From contig JAJDYN010000015.1 in the NCBI GenBank assembly GCA_022825135.1, forward strand, positions 1 through 64,000: DNA of 64,000 bases, written 5' to 3'. Numbering within the stretch: position 1 is the first letter of the stretch; each line of letters opens with the position of its first letter. The notes under the pieces were generated by a model that did no database searches, had not been told where the DNA came from, and was given only the letters and a program-made list of their open reading frames with translations. Of the stretch, positions 1-13,539 are shown one piece after another. The translations under genes and the position numbers were made by a program. This DNA is from Gemmatimonadota bacterium. GTDB lineage: Bacteria; Gemmatimonadota; Gemmatimonadetes; Longimicrobiales; Gaopeijiaceae.

Positions 1-137
1 CGCTTGAAATCCGAACGAAATGGGTCTACACTGTGTTGGCATCGGTCCTCCGTTATGGTGACTGTCAAGTCTATGCGGCACATAAACTTAACAGCCCCAG
101 GAGGCCGATGCCATCTCATGTCTGTGAGAAATCCGGG

Positions 138-1466
138 CTAGAGCTGCTCGACCCCGGTTGCGGTTACGCGGTGGGACATCAGGGGCGTCTGCGGCGGCGG
201 AACGTCCGGAGCGATCGGAATCGCTCGACGGAGCATCTCCGACGCCCTGTCGGCATCCTCCGACGTGGCCGCGTACACGACTCCCAGAGTGCCGCCCACC
301 GCTACCGCTTCCCCGACCTGGACTTCCAGCCTGAAGCCCACCCCGCGGTTGATGGTTGCCCCGAGCCGCGTCCGGCCACCCCCCAGCTCGACCACCCCGT
401 GGCCCAGCGTGCGCGGATCGATGGCCGCCGCGAAACCGGCCGATTGCGCGCGCACATAGCGGCGAACCCGCGCGGCCGGCAGCCTCTCGGGGCGGTGGAC
501 CGCCCGGGTGTCGCCTCCCTGAAGGGCGACCACGCGCGCGAAGCGTTCCAGCGGGCGGCCCGAGTCGAGCGTGGCAGCCGCCTGCGCCCGGGCGCTTGCG
601 GCGTCGCGCGCAAGACCTCCGACGACCATCATCTGGGCAACCAGGCCGAGAGTCACTTCCCGGAGATCGGCGGGACCGCCGCCCGCCAGGCAGTCCAGTG
701 CCTCGGCCACCTCCAGCGCGTTGCCGATGGCGCGCCCCAGGGGACGATCCATCGCCGTCACCAGGGCGACCGTGTCGACGCCGGCGCGCACGCCGAGGGT
801 CACCATCGTCCGCGCCAGCTCCAGCGCGCTGTCGATCCCGGGCAGGAAGGCGCCGGAGCCCGCCTTGACGTCGAGCACCAGCCCCGTCAGTCCCTCCGCG
901 AGCTTCTTGCTCATGATGCTGGTCGCGATCAGGGGAATCGACGAGACCGTGCCGGTCACCGAGCGAAGGTCGTAGAGCCGGCGGTCGAGGGGCGCGATCT
1001 CCGGGGTCTGGCCGATCATCGCGAACCGCTCCCGCTCCAGTATCGACACGAAGCGGTCGAGTGCGATGTCGGTGCGGAAGCCCGGGATCGATTCGAGCTT
1101 GTCGAGGGTGCCGCCCGTGTGGCCGAGACCCCGGCCCGACATCATGGGCACATGGAGTCCCAGCTCCGCGGCCAGGGGAGCCAGAACCAGCGAAACCTTG
1201 TCTCCGACGCCTCCCGTAGAGTGCTTGTCGACCCGCGGGCCATCGAGATGGGAGAGGTCAAGGGAAGCTCCCGAGGCGATCATGGTGTGGAGGACGGCAT
1301 CCAGCTCGGCGCCCGAAAGGCCACGGAACCAGACGGCCATCAGGAAGGCCGCCATCTGATAGTCGGGGACGTCACCCTCGAGATACGCGCGAAGGAAGGC
1401 CTGCAGCTCTGTGGCTTCCAGGGTGTCGCCGGCGCTTTTGCGCTCGATGATGCGAATCGTGTTCAC
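138..1466 (-). CDS. deoA: Thymidine (pyrimidine-nucleoside) phosphorylase
   Basis: Phosphorolyses thymidine or uridine to the free base and (deoxy)ribose-1-phosphate in the cytoplasm, for pyrimidine salvage. The family phosphate/substrate motif KHSTGGVGDK is at about residues 81-90. The signature MSGRGLGHTGGTLDKLE is at about 109-125. I chose the GTG at 1466 because translation from it (VNTIRIIERK...) begins exactly at the family N-terminus and gives 442 residues, the usual length. The frame stays open upstream to 1634, but that would overlap the divergent ruvX. No clear Shine-Dalgarno precedes the GTG. The gene stands alone, facing away from ruvX across a 119-base gap. With the purine phosphorylase and nucleoside transporter near 19-21 kb it makes a salvage set, though the genes are not adjacent. 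Confidence 0.93.
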   Translation of the reverse strand: MNTIRIIERKSAGDTLEATELQAFLRAYLEGDVPDYQMAAFLMAVWFRGLSGAELDAVLHTMIASGASLDLSHLDGPRVDKHSTGGVGDKVSLVLAPLAAELGLHVPMMSGRGLGHTGGTLDKLESIPGFRTDIALDRFVSILERERFAMIGQTPEIAPLDRRLYDLRSVTGTVSSIPLIATSIMSKKLAEGLTGLVLDVKAGSGAFLPGIDSALELARTMVTLGVRAGVDTVALVTAMDRPLGRAIGNALEVAEALDCLAGGGPADLREVTLGLVAQMMVVGGLARDAASARAQAAATLDSGRPLERFARVVALQGGDTRAVHRPERLPAARVRRYVRAQSAGFAAAIDPRTLGHGVVELGGGRTRLGATINRGVGFRLEVQVGEAVAVGGTLGVVYAATSEDADRASEMLRRAIPIAPDVPPPQTPLMSHRVTATGVEQL

Positions 1467-1585
1467 GGGCAACGCGGGCGCTCGACGGCGACCGGACCGG
1501 AGTGCGATGTTGTTGGCGTCATATATGAGTGTGGGTCGAGCCCCGTCCGTCAAACAGCCTCCAGAATCCGGAGAGACAGCCTCGC

Positions 1586-2020
1586 ATGCGCGTCCTCGGC
1601 ATCGATTATGGCGAACGGCGAATCGGCGTCGCAATCAGCGATCCGACGAGCACCTTCGCCACGCCCCTGCCCACCCTGACCCGGCGGCGCGGCAAGCGAC
1701 CGCCCATGGGCGCCCTCCAGGCGCTCGCGCGTGAGCACGGCGCAACCGCACTGATCGTGGGGCTGCCGCTCGCCGCAGACGGGACCGAGACGCCATGGTG
1801 CGCCGAAGTACGGCGTTTCGGAGATCGACTCGGTGGCAGCCTGGCGCTCGACGTGTACTATGTCGACGAACGAATGACATCGGCCCGCGCGGAGAGGGTC
1901 GTACGCTCACTCGCGTTGCCCCGGCGCAAGCGGGAGCAGAAGGAACGCGTGGACGCGGCGGCTGCGGCGCTGATTCTGCAGAGATGGCTGGACGCGGGAG
2001 GGAGAGGCGCCTCGGGATGA
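1586..2020 (+). CDS. ruvX: RuvX/YqgF-type Holliday junction resolvase homologue
   Basis: RNase H-fold protein of the YqgF family, implicated in 16S rRNA 5' processing and Holliday junction resolution. The 144-residue product starts MRVLGIDYGERRIGVAISD, which carries the first catalytic Asp and the family signature. VGLPLAADGTE and VDERMTSARAERVV follow, and then RVDAAAAALILQRW, which supplies the C-terminal acidic residue. I chose the ATG at 1586; an in-frame ATG at 1529 would add residues that match nothing in the family. The last bases overlap the start of mltG (ATGA), which indicates translational coupling. YqgF next to the mltG-type gene is a common bacterial arrangement. Confidence 0.93.
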   Translation: MRVLGIDYGERRIGVAISDPTSTFATPLPTLTRRRGKRPPMGALQALAREHGATALIVGLPLAADGTETPWCAEVRRFGDRLGGSLALDVYYVDERMTSARAERVVRSLALPRRKREQKERVDAAAAALILQRWLDAGGRGASG

Positions 2021-3219
2021 CCACTTGGGTGAAGTCCGCGGCCGCGGTCGCCGCCGGGCTGGTGCGCAAGGCCGGCCGCGGCTGGACGAGGGTCGCGGCG
2101 GACGCGGCTGCGATTCTCCGAAGGGTCGTGGCCGAAACCGCTTCCGCGGTGCGGACCGTCACCACGCGGGGCGGGGCGCCGGGCTGGCCGAAGATCGCGC
2201 TGGGGGCCGCCGCCAGCGTGATCCTGCTCGGCGGCGGGTCGGTGATGCTCTGGCTGGCGGCACCCGTCGAGCCTCCCCGCGCCACGCCCCCGGAGGGCGA
2301 GACCGTGGTGTTCACGGTCGCGCCCGGAGCCACCTTCGGGCAGATCACCGACACGCTGGTGGCGCGCGGACTGATCCGGCGCCCCCTGCTCTTCCGGGTC
2401 TACGGACGGCTGCGGCGGGACGACCGCAATGTGCGCGCCGGGACATATGCGCTGGACGCCGGCACCGGATGGGGGCGCCTGCTCGACGCCCTCGTCGAGG
2501 GCCGGGTCAGGATGGTGCCGGTCACCATTCCGGAAGGCTTCACGCTTCCCCGGATCGCCACCCGCATCGCCGGCATCACCGAACTGCCCGCCGACACCGT
2601 TCGCGTCAGGCTGGGCGGGGAAGACGCCCACACCCGCTGGAATCTGCCGGGGCCGGGTCTGGAGGGGTACCTGTTTCCGGACACCTACCTCTTCGCCGGA
2701 GGTGTCCCGCTCGACGCCGTGGTCGGGGCGATGAGCGAACGCTACCGGAGCTACTGGACCCCCGAGCGGGAGGCCCGGGCGGAGGAGCTGGGACTGTCGG
2801 AGCGGGAGGTGGTGACGCTTGCGTCGATCATTCAGGCGGAGGCTCGCGTGGCCGGCGAAATGCGCGCGATCTCGGCGGTCTACCACAACCGCCTGCGCAT
2901 CGGCATGCTCCTGCAGGCAGACCCCACCGTGCTGTTCGCGCTGGGCGGCCACCGCCCCCGGCTGCTCTATGCCGCGATGGACTCGGTAGCCGACCACCCC
3001 TACAACACCTACACCCAGGGGGGACTTCCCCCCGGCCCCATCGGGGCGCCCGGGGCCGCCGCGCTGGACGCCGCGCTCCATCCGGCCGAGGTGGACTACC
3101 TGTACTTCGTCGCCAACGCGGACGGCTCGCACACTTTCTCGCGCACCCTGAGCGAGCACAACCGCGCGGTTGCGCGGGCGCGGCGGGAAGCCGCCGGGGC
3201 GGGTCCGGGCGGCGGATGA
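2017..3219 (+). CDS. mltG: Endolytic peptidoglycan transglycosylase MltG
   Basis: Membrane-anchored lytic transglycosylase (YceG family) that cleaves nascent glycan strands in the periplasm. The 400-residue protein has a roughly 60-residue Arg-rich cytoplasmic N-terminus and one membrane span at about 60-81. A LysM-like region follows, with GLEGYLFPDTY at about 214-224. The catalytic motif LASIIQAEA places the active Glu at about residue 275, matching LASIVEKE in E. coli MltG. RIGMLLQADPTV, YNTYTQGGLPPGPI and YLYFVANADGSHTF are all typical. The start overlaps the ruvX stop, and the stop overlaps the thiE start, both as ATGA, so the three genes form one coupled operon. Confidence 0.93.
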   Translation: MTTWVKSAAAVAAGLVRKAGRGWTRVAADAAAILRRVVAETASAVRTVTTRGGAPGWPKIALGAAASVILLGGGSVMLWLAAPVEPPRATPPEGETVVFTVAPGATFGQITDTLVARGLIRRPLLFRVYGRLRRDDRNVRAGTYALDAGTGWGRLLDALVEGRVRMVPVTIPEGFTLPRIATRIAGITELPADTVRVRLGGEDAHTRWNLPGPGLEGYLFPDTYLFAGGVPLDAVVGAMSERYRSYWTPEREARAEELGLSEREVVTLASIIQAEARVAGEMRAISAVYHNRLRIGMLLQADPTVLFALGGHRPRLLYAAMDSVADHPYNTYTQGGLPPGPIGAPGAAALDAALHPAEVDYLYFVANADGSHTFSRTLSEHNRAVARARREAAGAGPGGG

Positions 3220-3866
3220 CCGCCGGACCGGATCCGCCATCGCGCGCGCTCCGCCTGATGGTGATCACCCACCCTCGCCCGCGCTGCGGGCGGCGGCCGG
3301 AAGAGGTGGTGGCGGAAGTGGTGGCGGCCGGCGCCACGGCCATTCAGCTGCGCGACAAGGAGGCGCCGCCGCGCGAACTCCTCGCTCTGGCCCGCCGCCT
3401 GCGTGCCGTCACCGCCCGCCACGAGGCCCTGCTGATCGTCAACGACCGGCTCGACATCGCCCTGGCGGCAGGCGCGGACGGCGTCCACCTGGGCCCGGAC
3501 GACGTGCCGGTGGCGGCGGCGCGCCGGATGGTGCCCGACGGCTTCCTGCTGGGCCACTCGACCGACGATCCCGGCGCGGCGCGCCGGGCAGAGGCCGACG
3601 GCGCCGACTATCTGGGCTGCGGGACCGTCTTCCCCACCACCAGCAAGGCGGACGCGGGCGCGGTCATCGGGGTCCGCGGGCTCGCCGCCGTGGCGCGCTC
3701 GGTGGGCATCCCCGTGCTCGCCATCGGCGGCGTGACCGGCGAGCGCGTCCCGCTCCTGGGCGGGAGCGGAGCGGGCGGGGTGGCGGTCATCTCGGCGGTG
3801 ATGGCGGCCCGTCGTCCCGCGAACGCCACGCGCCGGTTGCTGGAGGCGATGGAGAAGTGGGGGTGA
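3216..3866 (+). CDS. thiE: Thiamine-phosphate synthase
   Basis: Joins the HMP pyrophosphate and thiazole phosphate moieties to make thiamine monophosphate. The 216-residue TIM-barrel protein shows QLRDKEAPPREL (about 44-55), NDRLDIALAAGADGVHLG (about 76-93), the loop FPTTSK (139-144; TPTK in the consensus), AIGGV (169-173) and GVAVISAV near the end, all substrate or phosphate contacts of the family. It is third in the ruvX-mltG-thiE run, with no thiamine gene next to it; thiD lies about 14 kb downstream. No TPP riboswitch is visible. The 15 or so N-terminal residues before the first strand look dispensable, but the ATGA overlap with mltG supports this start. Confidence 0.92.
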   Translation: MTAGPDPPSRALRLMVITHPRPRCGRRPEEVVAEVVAAGATAIQLRDKEAPPRELLALARRLRAVTARHEALLIVNDRLDIALAAGADGVHLGPDDVPVAAARRMVPDGFLLGHSTDDPGAARRAEADGADYLGCGTVFPTTSKADAGAVIGVRGLAAVARSVGIPVLAIGGVTGERVPLLGGSGAGGVAVISAVMAARRPANATRRLLEAMEKWG

Positions 3867-3869
3867 CAA

Positions 3870-3885
3870 AGCGCGGCTACGCGCT
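3870..3885 (-). terminator. Possible hairpin terminator between convergent genes
   Basis: A perfect 6-base-pair stem with a 4-base loop (AGCGCG-GCTA-CGCGCT) fills the 19-base gap between the thiE stop and the stop of the PHP gene. Read on the minus strand, the stem is followed by only a short T run (TTTG). It could end transcription of the PHP gene or act in both directions, but the stem is short. Confidence 0.35.
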
Positions 3886-4701
3886 CTACATCCCTCCCGC
3901 TTCCAGGAACCCCGCCACTTCATCCCCGAAGACGCAGAACTCGCCCAGCGTTCCGGAGTCGGGACCGTGCCAGTCGGAGCCTCCGGTCATCAGCAGGTTC
4001 CACGACCGCGCGATGCGTTCCAGCGAGAGAATCCGCTTGGGTGAAGTTCGGGGCCTGTAGACCTCGATCCCCCTCAGGCCGGCCAGCTTGAGCCCGGGCA
4101 GCAGCTCTTCCAGAAGCTCGTGGGGCGGGTGGGCCCAAACCGGGATGCCGCCCGACTCCAGGATGATCCGAATGGCCTCTTCAGCCGAAACGAAGGCCGT
4201 GGGGACGTATGCGGGATGCTGGTTCCCGATGAGCCGGCCGAACGCGTCCGGTACGCTGTCCGCGTACCCCTCCCCCATAAGGGCCCGCGCGAGATGGGGC
4301 CGACCCAGGCTGCGGCGCGACGGCCCGGCGATTTCAACCACCGACTCGTAGCGGACCTGAACACCGCGGGCGGCAAGCCGGCGAACCATCTCCCGCATCC
4401 GCTCTTCGCGCCGGTGCCGGGCCCGGGTCTCGTACGCGCGCAGCCGCGGCGTCGAGGGATCCACGAAATAGCCCAGGATGTGCAGCCCCCTGCCCGCGTG
4501 CGCCGTGCTGATCTCGATCCCGGGGATGATCTCGATCGGGACTCGCGCGGCGGCCCTGCGGGCGCCGTCGAGCCCCTGGGTGGTGTCGTGGTCGGTGAGC
4601 GCGATCACGTCCAGCCGCCCGGCAGCGGCGGCCTCCACGACGCCCGACGGAGGCTCGGAGCCGTCAGAGGCCTGGGAGTGCAGGTGGAGGTCCAGGCGCA
4701 C
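3886..4701 (-). CDS. PHP-domain phosphoesterase
   Basis: Cytoplasmic metal-dependent phosphoesterase of the YciV/TrpH type, which removes phosphate from nucleoside 3',5'-bisphosphates or short RNA 5' ends. The metal-binding motifs are present: LHLHS (His6, His8), TDHDT (about 36-40), GIEIS (about 61-65), an AHP motif and GSDWHG near the C-terminus. At 271 residues it is of usual length. It lies four bases downstream of atpC on the same strand and may be read through from the ATP synthase operon. Exact substrate is not deducible; nucleotide recycling is the likeliest role. Confidence 0.85.
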   Translation of the reverse strand: MRLDLHLHSQASDGSEPPSGVVEAAAAGRLDVIALTDHDTTQGLDGARRAAARVPIEIIPGIEISTAHAGRGLHILGYFVDPSTPRLRAYETRARHRREERMREMVRRLAARGVQVRYESVVEIAGPSRRSLGRPHLARALMGEGYADSVPDAFGRLIGNQHPAYVPTAFVSAEEAIRIILESGGIPVWAHPPHELLEELLPGLKLAGLRGIEVYRPRTSPKRILSLERIARSWNLLMTGGSDWHGPDSGTLGEFCVFGDEVAGFLEAGGM

Positions 4702-4705
4702 CGGT

Positions 4706-7349
<2,644 letters not shown>

Positions 7350-7350
7350 G

Positions 7351-8925
<1,575 letters not shown>

Positions 8926-8952
8926 GCCCAGTCCTGTGGTGACTCGAAGGCG

Positions 8953-9528
8953 TCAGCCTCCGCCGTTGGTTGTTCCAGTGCCGCCCAGGGATGCCGCCAG
9001 CAGCGAGTGGCGCATCCCTTCGAGGCGACGTCTCAGGGAGCCGTCGTATACGGTGTCGCCGGCCCGCACCACCACCCCGCCCAGGATTTCCGGGTGGACC
9101 CGGAAGTGCGGAATCGCGGTCCGGCCCAGCAGCTGCGAGAGCCGGCCGGCGACGCTGGCCTGCGCCGTGTCGTCGAGCGCGCGCGCGACCGTGACCTCGA
9201 CGTGGACCCGCTTGCGGTGTTCGTCCAGAAGCTCGTTGTAGCAGAGCGCGATCTGCTCGAGTAGCGCCTGCCGGCGCTTGTCGACCGTGACCAGCACGAA
9301 GCTGAGAAAGTGTCCCGGGACGCGACCCTCGAGCGCGGTGCGCAGCACCACCTTCTTGTCGGCGGCGGCGATGCGCGGCGTAGCCAGGAAGGTGCGCAGG
9401 CCCGGACTCTCGTTGAGGGTGCCGACCAGGGCGGCAAGCGCGTCCTGATACGCCTCGACTCCTTCGTGACGCCTGGCGAGCGCGAAGAGGGTTTCCGCGT
9501 AGTTCCTGGCGACGGTCTCTTCCCTCAC
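8953..9528 (-). CDS. atpH: ATP synthase subunit delta
   Basis: Peripheral-stalk subunit joining F1 alpha to the b subunits. The 191-residue product starts [22 protein letters not shown] after a short lead and carries the conserved C-terminal pattern [26 protein letters not shown]. The start is GTG and overlaps the atpF stop (GTGA), which supports it. Position between atpF and atpA is canonical. Confidence 0.95.
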   Translation of the reverse strand: MREETVARNYAETLFALARRHEGVEAYQDALAALVGTLNESPGLRTFLATPRIAAADKKVVLRTALEGRVPGHFLSFVLVTVDKRRQALLEQIALCYNELLDEHRKRVHVEVTVARALDDTAQASVAGRLSQLLGRTAIPHFRVHPEILGGVVVRAGDTVYDGSLRRRLEGMRHSLLAASLGGTGTTNGGG

Positions 9529-10109
9529 GCGTCCCGCCCCCCGGCCGTCTCGGAGAGCGACGACAGGTAGTCGTTCACCAGTTCCCGGTCTTCCCGCGCA
9601 TCCAGACGCTGCCCGACCAGCCTGGACGCGGCCGCGAGCGCGAGGCCAACGGTCTCCTTGCGGATCGCCTCCAGCACGGCGTCCCGCTCCACTTCGATCT
9701 CTCGCCGCGCGCGCTGCACGATTGCGGCGCTCTCCTGCCGCGCCTTCGCTTCCAGATCACTCCCGAGGCGGGCCGCGGCCGCCTTCGCCTCGGCGATGAT
9801 GAGCTGCGCCTCGTGTCGCGCCTCGCGCAGCTGGAGCCTGTGCTCGTCGAGCGCGTCGGACGCTTCCTTGCGCAGCCGTGCGGCGTCGTCGATGGAGCTC
9901 TGGATGTTCTGCTCGCGGGTCTCGAGCGCATTCAGGATCGGACCCCAGGCGAATTTGGCGAGAAGCAGAAGCAGGATCAGGAAGACGATCAGCGCCCACA
10001 GGCTCAGGCCGGTGTTGATGTCGAACAGCCCCGGACCTTCCTGAGCCAGGAGCGATGCGGGAAGGGCGCTGAGTGCTGCCGCCGCGGCAGCCACCGATAA
10101 TGCTCTCAT
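9525..10109 (-). CDS. atpF: ATP synthase subunit b with signal-peptide-like N-terminus
   Basis: Peripheral stalk (stator) of the Fo sector. The 194-residue protein from the ATG at 10109 has two hydrophobic stretches. The first, residues 1-22, reads like a cleavable signal peptide ending in LLAQ. The second, [22 protein letters not shown] at about 38-59, is the normal membrane span of subunit b. A long charged helix ([20 protein letters not shown] and onward) follows, as expected for the coiled-coil stalk. The frame is open 21 codons further upstream, but ATG 10109 with GGTGG eight bases before it is the better start. The stop overlaps the atpH start. Confidence 0.92.
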   Translation of the reverse strand: MRALSVAAAAAALSALPASLLAQEGPGLFDINTGLSLWALIVFLILLLLLAKFAWGPILNALETREQNIQSSIDDAARLRKEASDALDEHRLQLREARHEAQLIIAEAKAAAARLGSDLEAKARQESAAIVQRARREIEVERDAVLEAIRKETVGLALAAASRLVGQRLDAREDRELVNDYLSSLSETAGGRDA

Positions 10110-10204
10110 AGTCGTGCCACCAAAGGTGCCCCCGGCGGGCTCGGGAACCGGGCCGGATGCGGGATCCGGCACAGGTCGGCCGCCTCGTCGCCGGGGACTC
10201 CGGC

Positions 10205-11456
<1,252 letters not shown>

Positions 11457-11469
11457 GGAGTTCTCCCCA

Positions 11470-11841
11470 TCAGGCCGCTTCCGCCGCGGACCGCATGCGG
11501 GCGGCGAGGAAGACCGGTTCGAGCATCAGAAGCACGAAGAAGAATGCCGCGCACCCCACCAGGGTTGTGACGGGGGAAAGAGCCGGCAGCAGCGTAACCG
11601 CCAGTCCCACGGCGATCACGATCGCCATGCGCACGACCGCCGCGCCGATCCAGACGACCAGCCCCTCGCCCGGCCGTGCCGCGTGCTTCCAGAGCAGCGC
11701 GAAGGCCGCCACCTGAACCGGAAACGTGATGGCGGCCGCAACCAGGAGACCGGCCCTGCCGGGGCCGTCGAGCCAGGGGAACATCACGCCGTTTGCGGCG
11801 GCCAGGATGGCGAGGGCCGCCCCCGCGTACTTGAGCGTCAT
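11470..11841 (-). CDS. AtpI-like small membrane protein
   Basis: A 123-residue protein with about four hydrophobic segments (YAGAALAILAAANGVMF, AGLLVAAAITFPVQVAAFALLW, MAIVIAVGLAVTLLP, LVGCAAFFFVLLMLEPVF). It lies between atpZ and atpB, where the ATP synthase assembly/c-ring protein AtpI usually sits. Sequence conservation in this family is weak, so position carries much of the call. The ATG at 11841 overlaps the stop of the upstream atpZ-like gene (ATGA), which decides the start. Confidence 0.7.
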   Translation of the reverse strand: MTLKYAGAALAILAAANGVMFPWLDGPGRAGLLVAAAITFPVQVAAFALLWKHAARPGEGLVVWIGAAVVRMAIVIAVGLAVTLLPALSPVTTLVGCAAFFFVLLMLEPVFLAARMRSAAEAA

Positions 11842-12110
11842 CGCTCGTGTTCTTCCCGTTCTCTCTGTCGGCGTGGTTCCAGGACGACGTGGTGGTAGAG
11901 GCTGTACAAGCCCGCGGCCGCTCCGACGAAGGCGCCCAGGACGGTGAACACCGGGACCGTCCCCAGCTGGTTGTCCAGCCACCAGCCCACCCACAGGAAG
12001 AGCCCGGTCGCGAGCGCCAGGGTCAGTCCCTGCCCCGCAACGCGGGCTGCATCTGCCCGAGGATTCCACGGATCTCCTGCCGGAGCTCGCGGGGGCTTTT
12101 CGTCGCCCAC
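11838..12110 (-). CDS. atpZ: AtpZ/AtpI-family ATP synthase accessory protein
   Basis: A 90-residue protein with two membrane spans: GLTLALATGLFLWVGWWLDNQLG and FTVLGAFVGAAAGLYSLYHHV. The pattern G-x-x-x-G-WWLD...LG-x-F-x-G...G is typical of the AtpZ (F0F1-ATPase accessory) family. It is the first gene of the ATP synthase operon, and its stop overlaps the next start. The transcription start for the operon should lie in the 312 bases upstream. Confidence 0.82.
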   Translation of the reverse strand: MGDEKPPRAPAGDPWNPRADAARVAGQGLTLALATGLFLWVGWWLDNQLGTVPVFTVLGAFVGAAAGLYSLYHHVVLEPRRQREREEHER

Positions 12111-12422
12111 CTGGTCAACCTCCCACCGGTGCGATCCTACCCCGGAAACAGCCGACAGAAGCTAGAAGGTTGACGCATCCGGCGCAACCTCGGGAACGCC
12201 CCTTTTTCGCTGGTCCGGGAGGCACGCGCCGGAACCCCTTTTCCACGGCGGCGGCTGGCGCGCGGGGGCTGGTGCCCGTACCTTCGGCATCGCCCGGCGC
12301 GAGCCGGGATCCTGTCCCGAAAATCGGTTTATTCTCGCTAGGCTTGCGGAATCTGCGATCTTGCGGATGCGAGAGGCATCCGCCGCCCGTTCCTCGATTC
12401 GAACCCGGAGCTGCAGCCTGAC
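12111..12422. other. Divergent intergenic region, atp operon and moxR
   Basis: This 312-base gap separates the minus-strand ATP synthase operon from the plus-strand moxR gene, so it should carry promoters in both directions. I find no pair of -35/-10 boxes strong enough to name; a TATTCT at 12330-12335 lacks a partner. Short open frames here have no ribosome sites or recognisable products. Confidence 0.5.
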
Positions 12423-13439
12423 ATGAGAACGCTCGAGAACACGATGGTGGACGATCGGGATCTGCTGCTGCTCGATCGGGTCGGCACGGTCACGCAGGCG
12501 CTGCGCAGCGAAGTGGCGAAGCGCATCGTGGGCCAGGAGGCGATCGTGGGCGGGCTTCTCACGGCCCTGCTCGCCAACGGGCACGTTCTCCTGGTGGGCG
12601 TGCCGGGACTCGCGAAGACGCTGCTGGTCTCGACCCTCGCCGACGCCCTCGACCTGGAGTTCGGCCGCGTCCAGTTCACGCCCGATCTGATGCCCACGGA
12701 TATCACCGGCACGGAGGTGATCGAGGAGGACCGGACCTCCGGGCGGCGAGTGTTCCGTTTCGTGCGCGGACCCATCTTCGCCAACGTGGTGCTCGCGGAC
12801 GAGATCAACCGCGCCCCGCCCAAGACACAGGCTGCGCTCCTGCAGGCGATGCAGGAACGGGCAGTCACGGCCTCGGGCGAAACCATGTCCCTCGCTCCTC
12901 CGTTCTTCGTGCTGGCGACTCAGAATCCCATCGAGCAGGAGGGCACCTATCCTCTTCCGGAGGCGCAGCTGGACCGCTTCATGCTCGAGCTGCGCATCGG
13001 CTATCCCGATCAGCGGGAGGAGGAAGAGATCGCCATGAGAACCACCGGCGCGGACGAGGGCCTCGTCTCGCCCGTCGTGGCCGCGGGAGAGCTGATCGAG
13101 CTGCAGAACCTGGTGCGGCGGGTGCCGGCGTCGCCGGCGCTGATCTCCTTCGCTGTCCGCCTCGCGCGCGCGACACGCCCTTCCCCCGACGCGCCCATGG
13201 TCACGAGGAAGTACGTGAGCTGGGGAGCGGGGCCGCGCGCCTCCCAGTTCCTCGTGCTGGGCGCCAAGGCGCGCGCCGCGATGAACGGGGAAGCCATGCC
13301 CTCGATCGACGACGTGAGCGCGGTGGCGGCCGACGTGCTGGCGCACCGCCTGGTGCTGAACTTCGAGGCCGAGGCCGACAGCCGGGGCACCCACGACATC
13401 ATTCGCGAGCTGCTTGAGGAGAGCCGCCAGTGGAGGTAG
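12423..13439 (+). CDS. MoxR-family AAA+ ATPase
   Basis: Cytoplasmic chaperone-like ATPase of the MoxR class, thought to activate partner proteins by ATP-driven remodelling. The 338-residue protein has Walker A GVPGLAKT (about 59-66), Walker B VVLADEINRAPPKTQ (about 122-136), sensor region LATQNPIEQEGTYPLPEAQLDRF and the C-terminal lid domain. Most moxR genes are followed by a DUF58/VWA partner; here that partner is missing and a short 37-codon frame sits in its place. The next real gene is a CBS-domain membrane protein. Confidence 0.92.
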   Translation: MRTLENTMVDDRDLLLLDRVGTVTQALRSEVAKRIVGQEAIVGGLLTALLANGHVLLVGVPGLAKTLLVSTLADALDLEFGRVQFTPDLMPTDITGTEVIEEDRTSGRRVFRFVRGPIFANVVLADEINRAPPKTQAALLQAMQERAVTASGETMSLAPPFFVLATQNPIEQEGTYPLPEAQLDRFMLELRIGYPDQREEEEIAMRTTGADEGLVSPVVAAGELIELQNLVRRVPASPALISFAVRLARATRPSPDAPMVTRKYVSWGAGPRASQFLVLGAKARAAMNGEAMPSIDDVSAVAADVLAHRLVLNFEAEADSRGTHDIIRELLEESRQWR

Positions 13440-13539
13440 ATCCCAGCAGTACGAGCGCTTCCGAGCCTCCGTCAGGCTGGCGGAGCCGGCCCGCGGGGGT
13501 CGGATCGGCGTCGGGCCTCCCGCGGACGGGAGCCGTCAA

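Noticed and set aside
33..1679. Long plus-strand open frame across thymidine phosphorylase, and similar long antisense frames over most genes
   Set aside because: In GC-rich DNA the frames opposite real genes stay open by chance. Their products are Arg/Pro/Gly-rich, lack family motifs and ribosome sites, and overlap genes with clear motifs.
12162..13394. A 410-codon minus-strand frame opposite moxR
   Set aside because: It is antisense to a gene with intact Walker motifs, and its product is rich in His, Arg and Gln with no recognisable domain.
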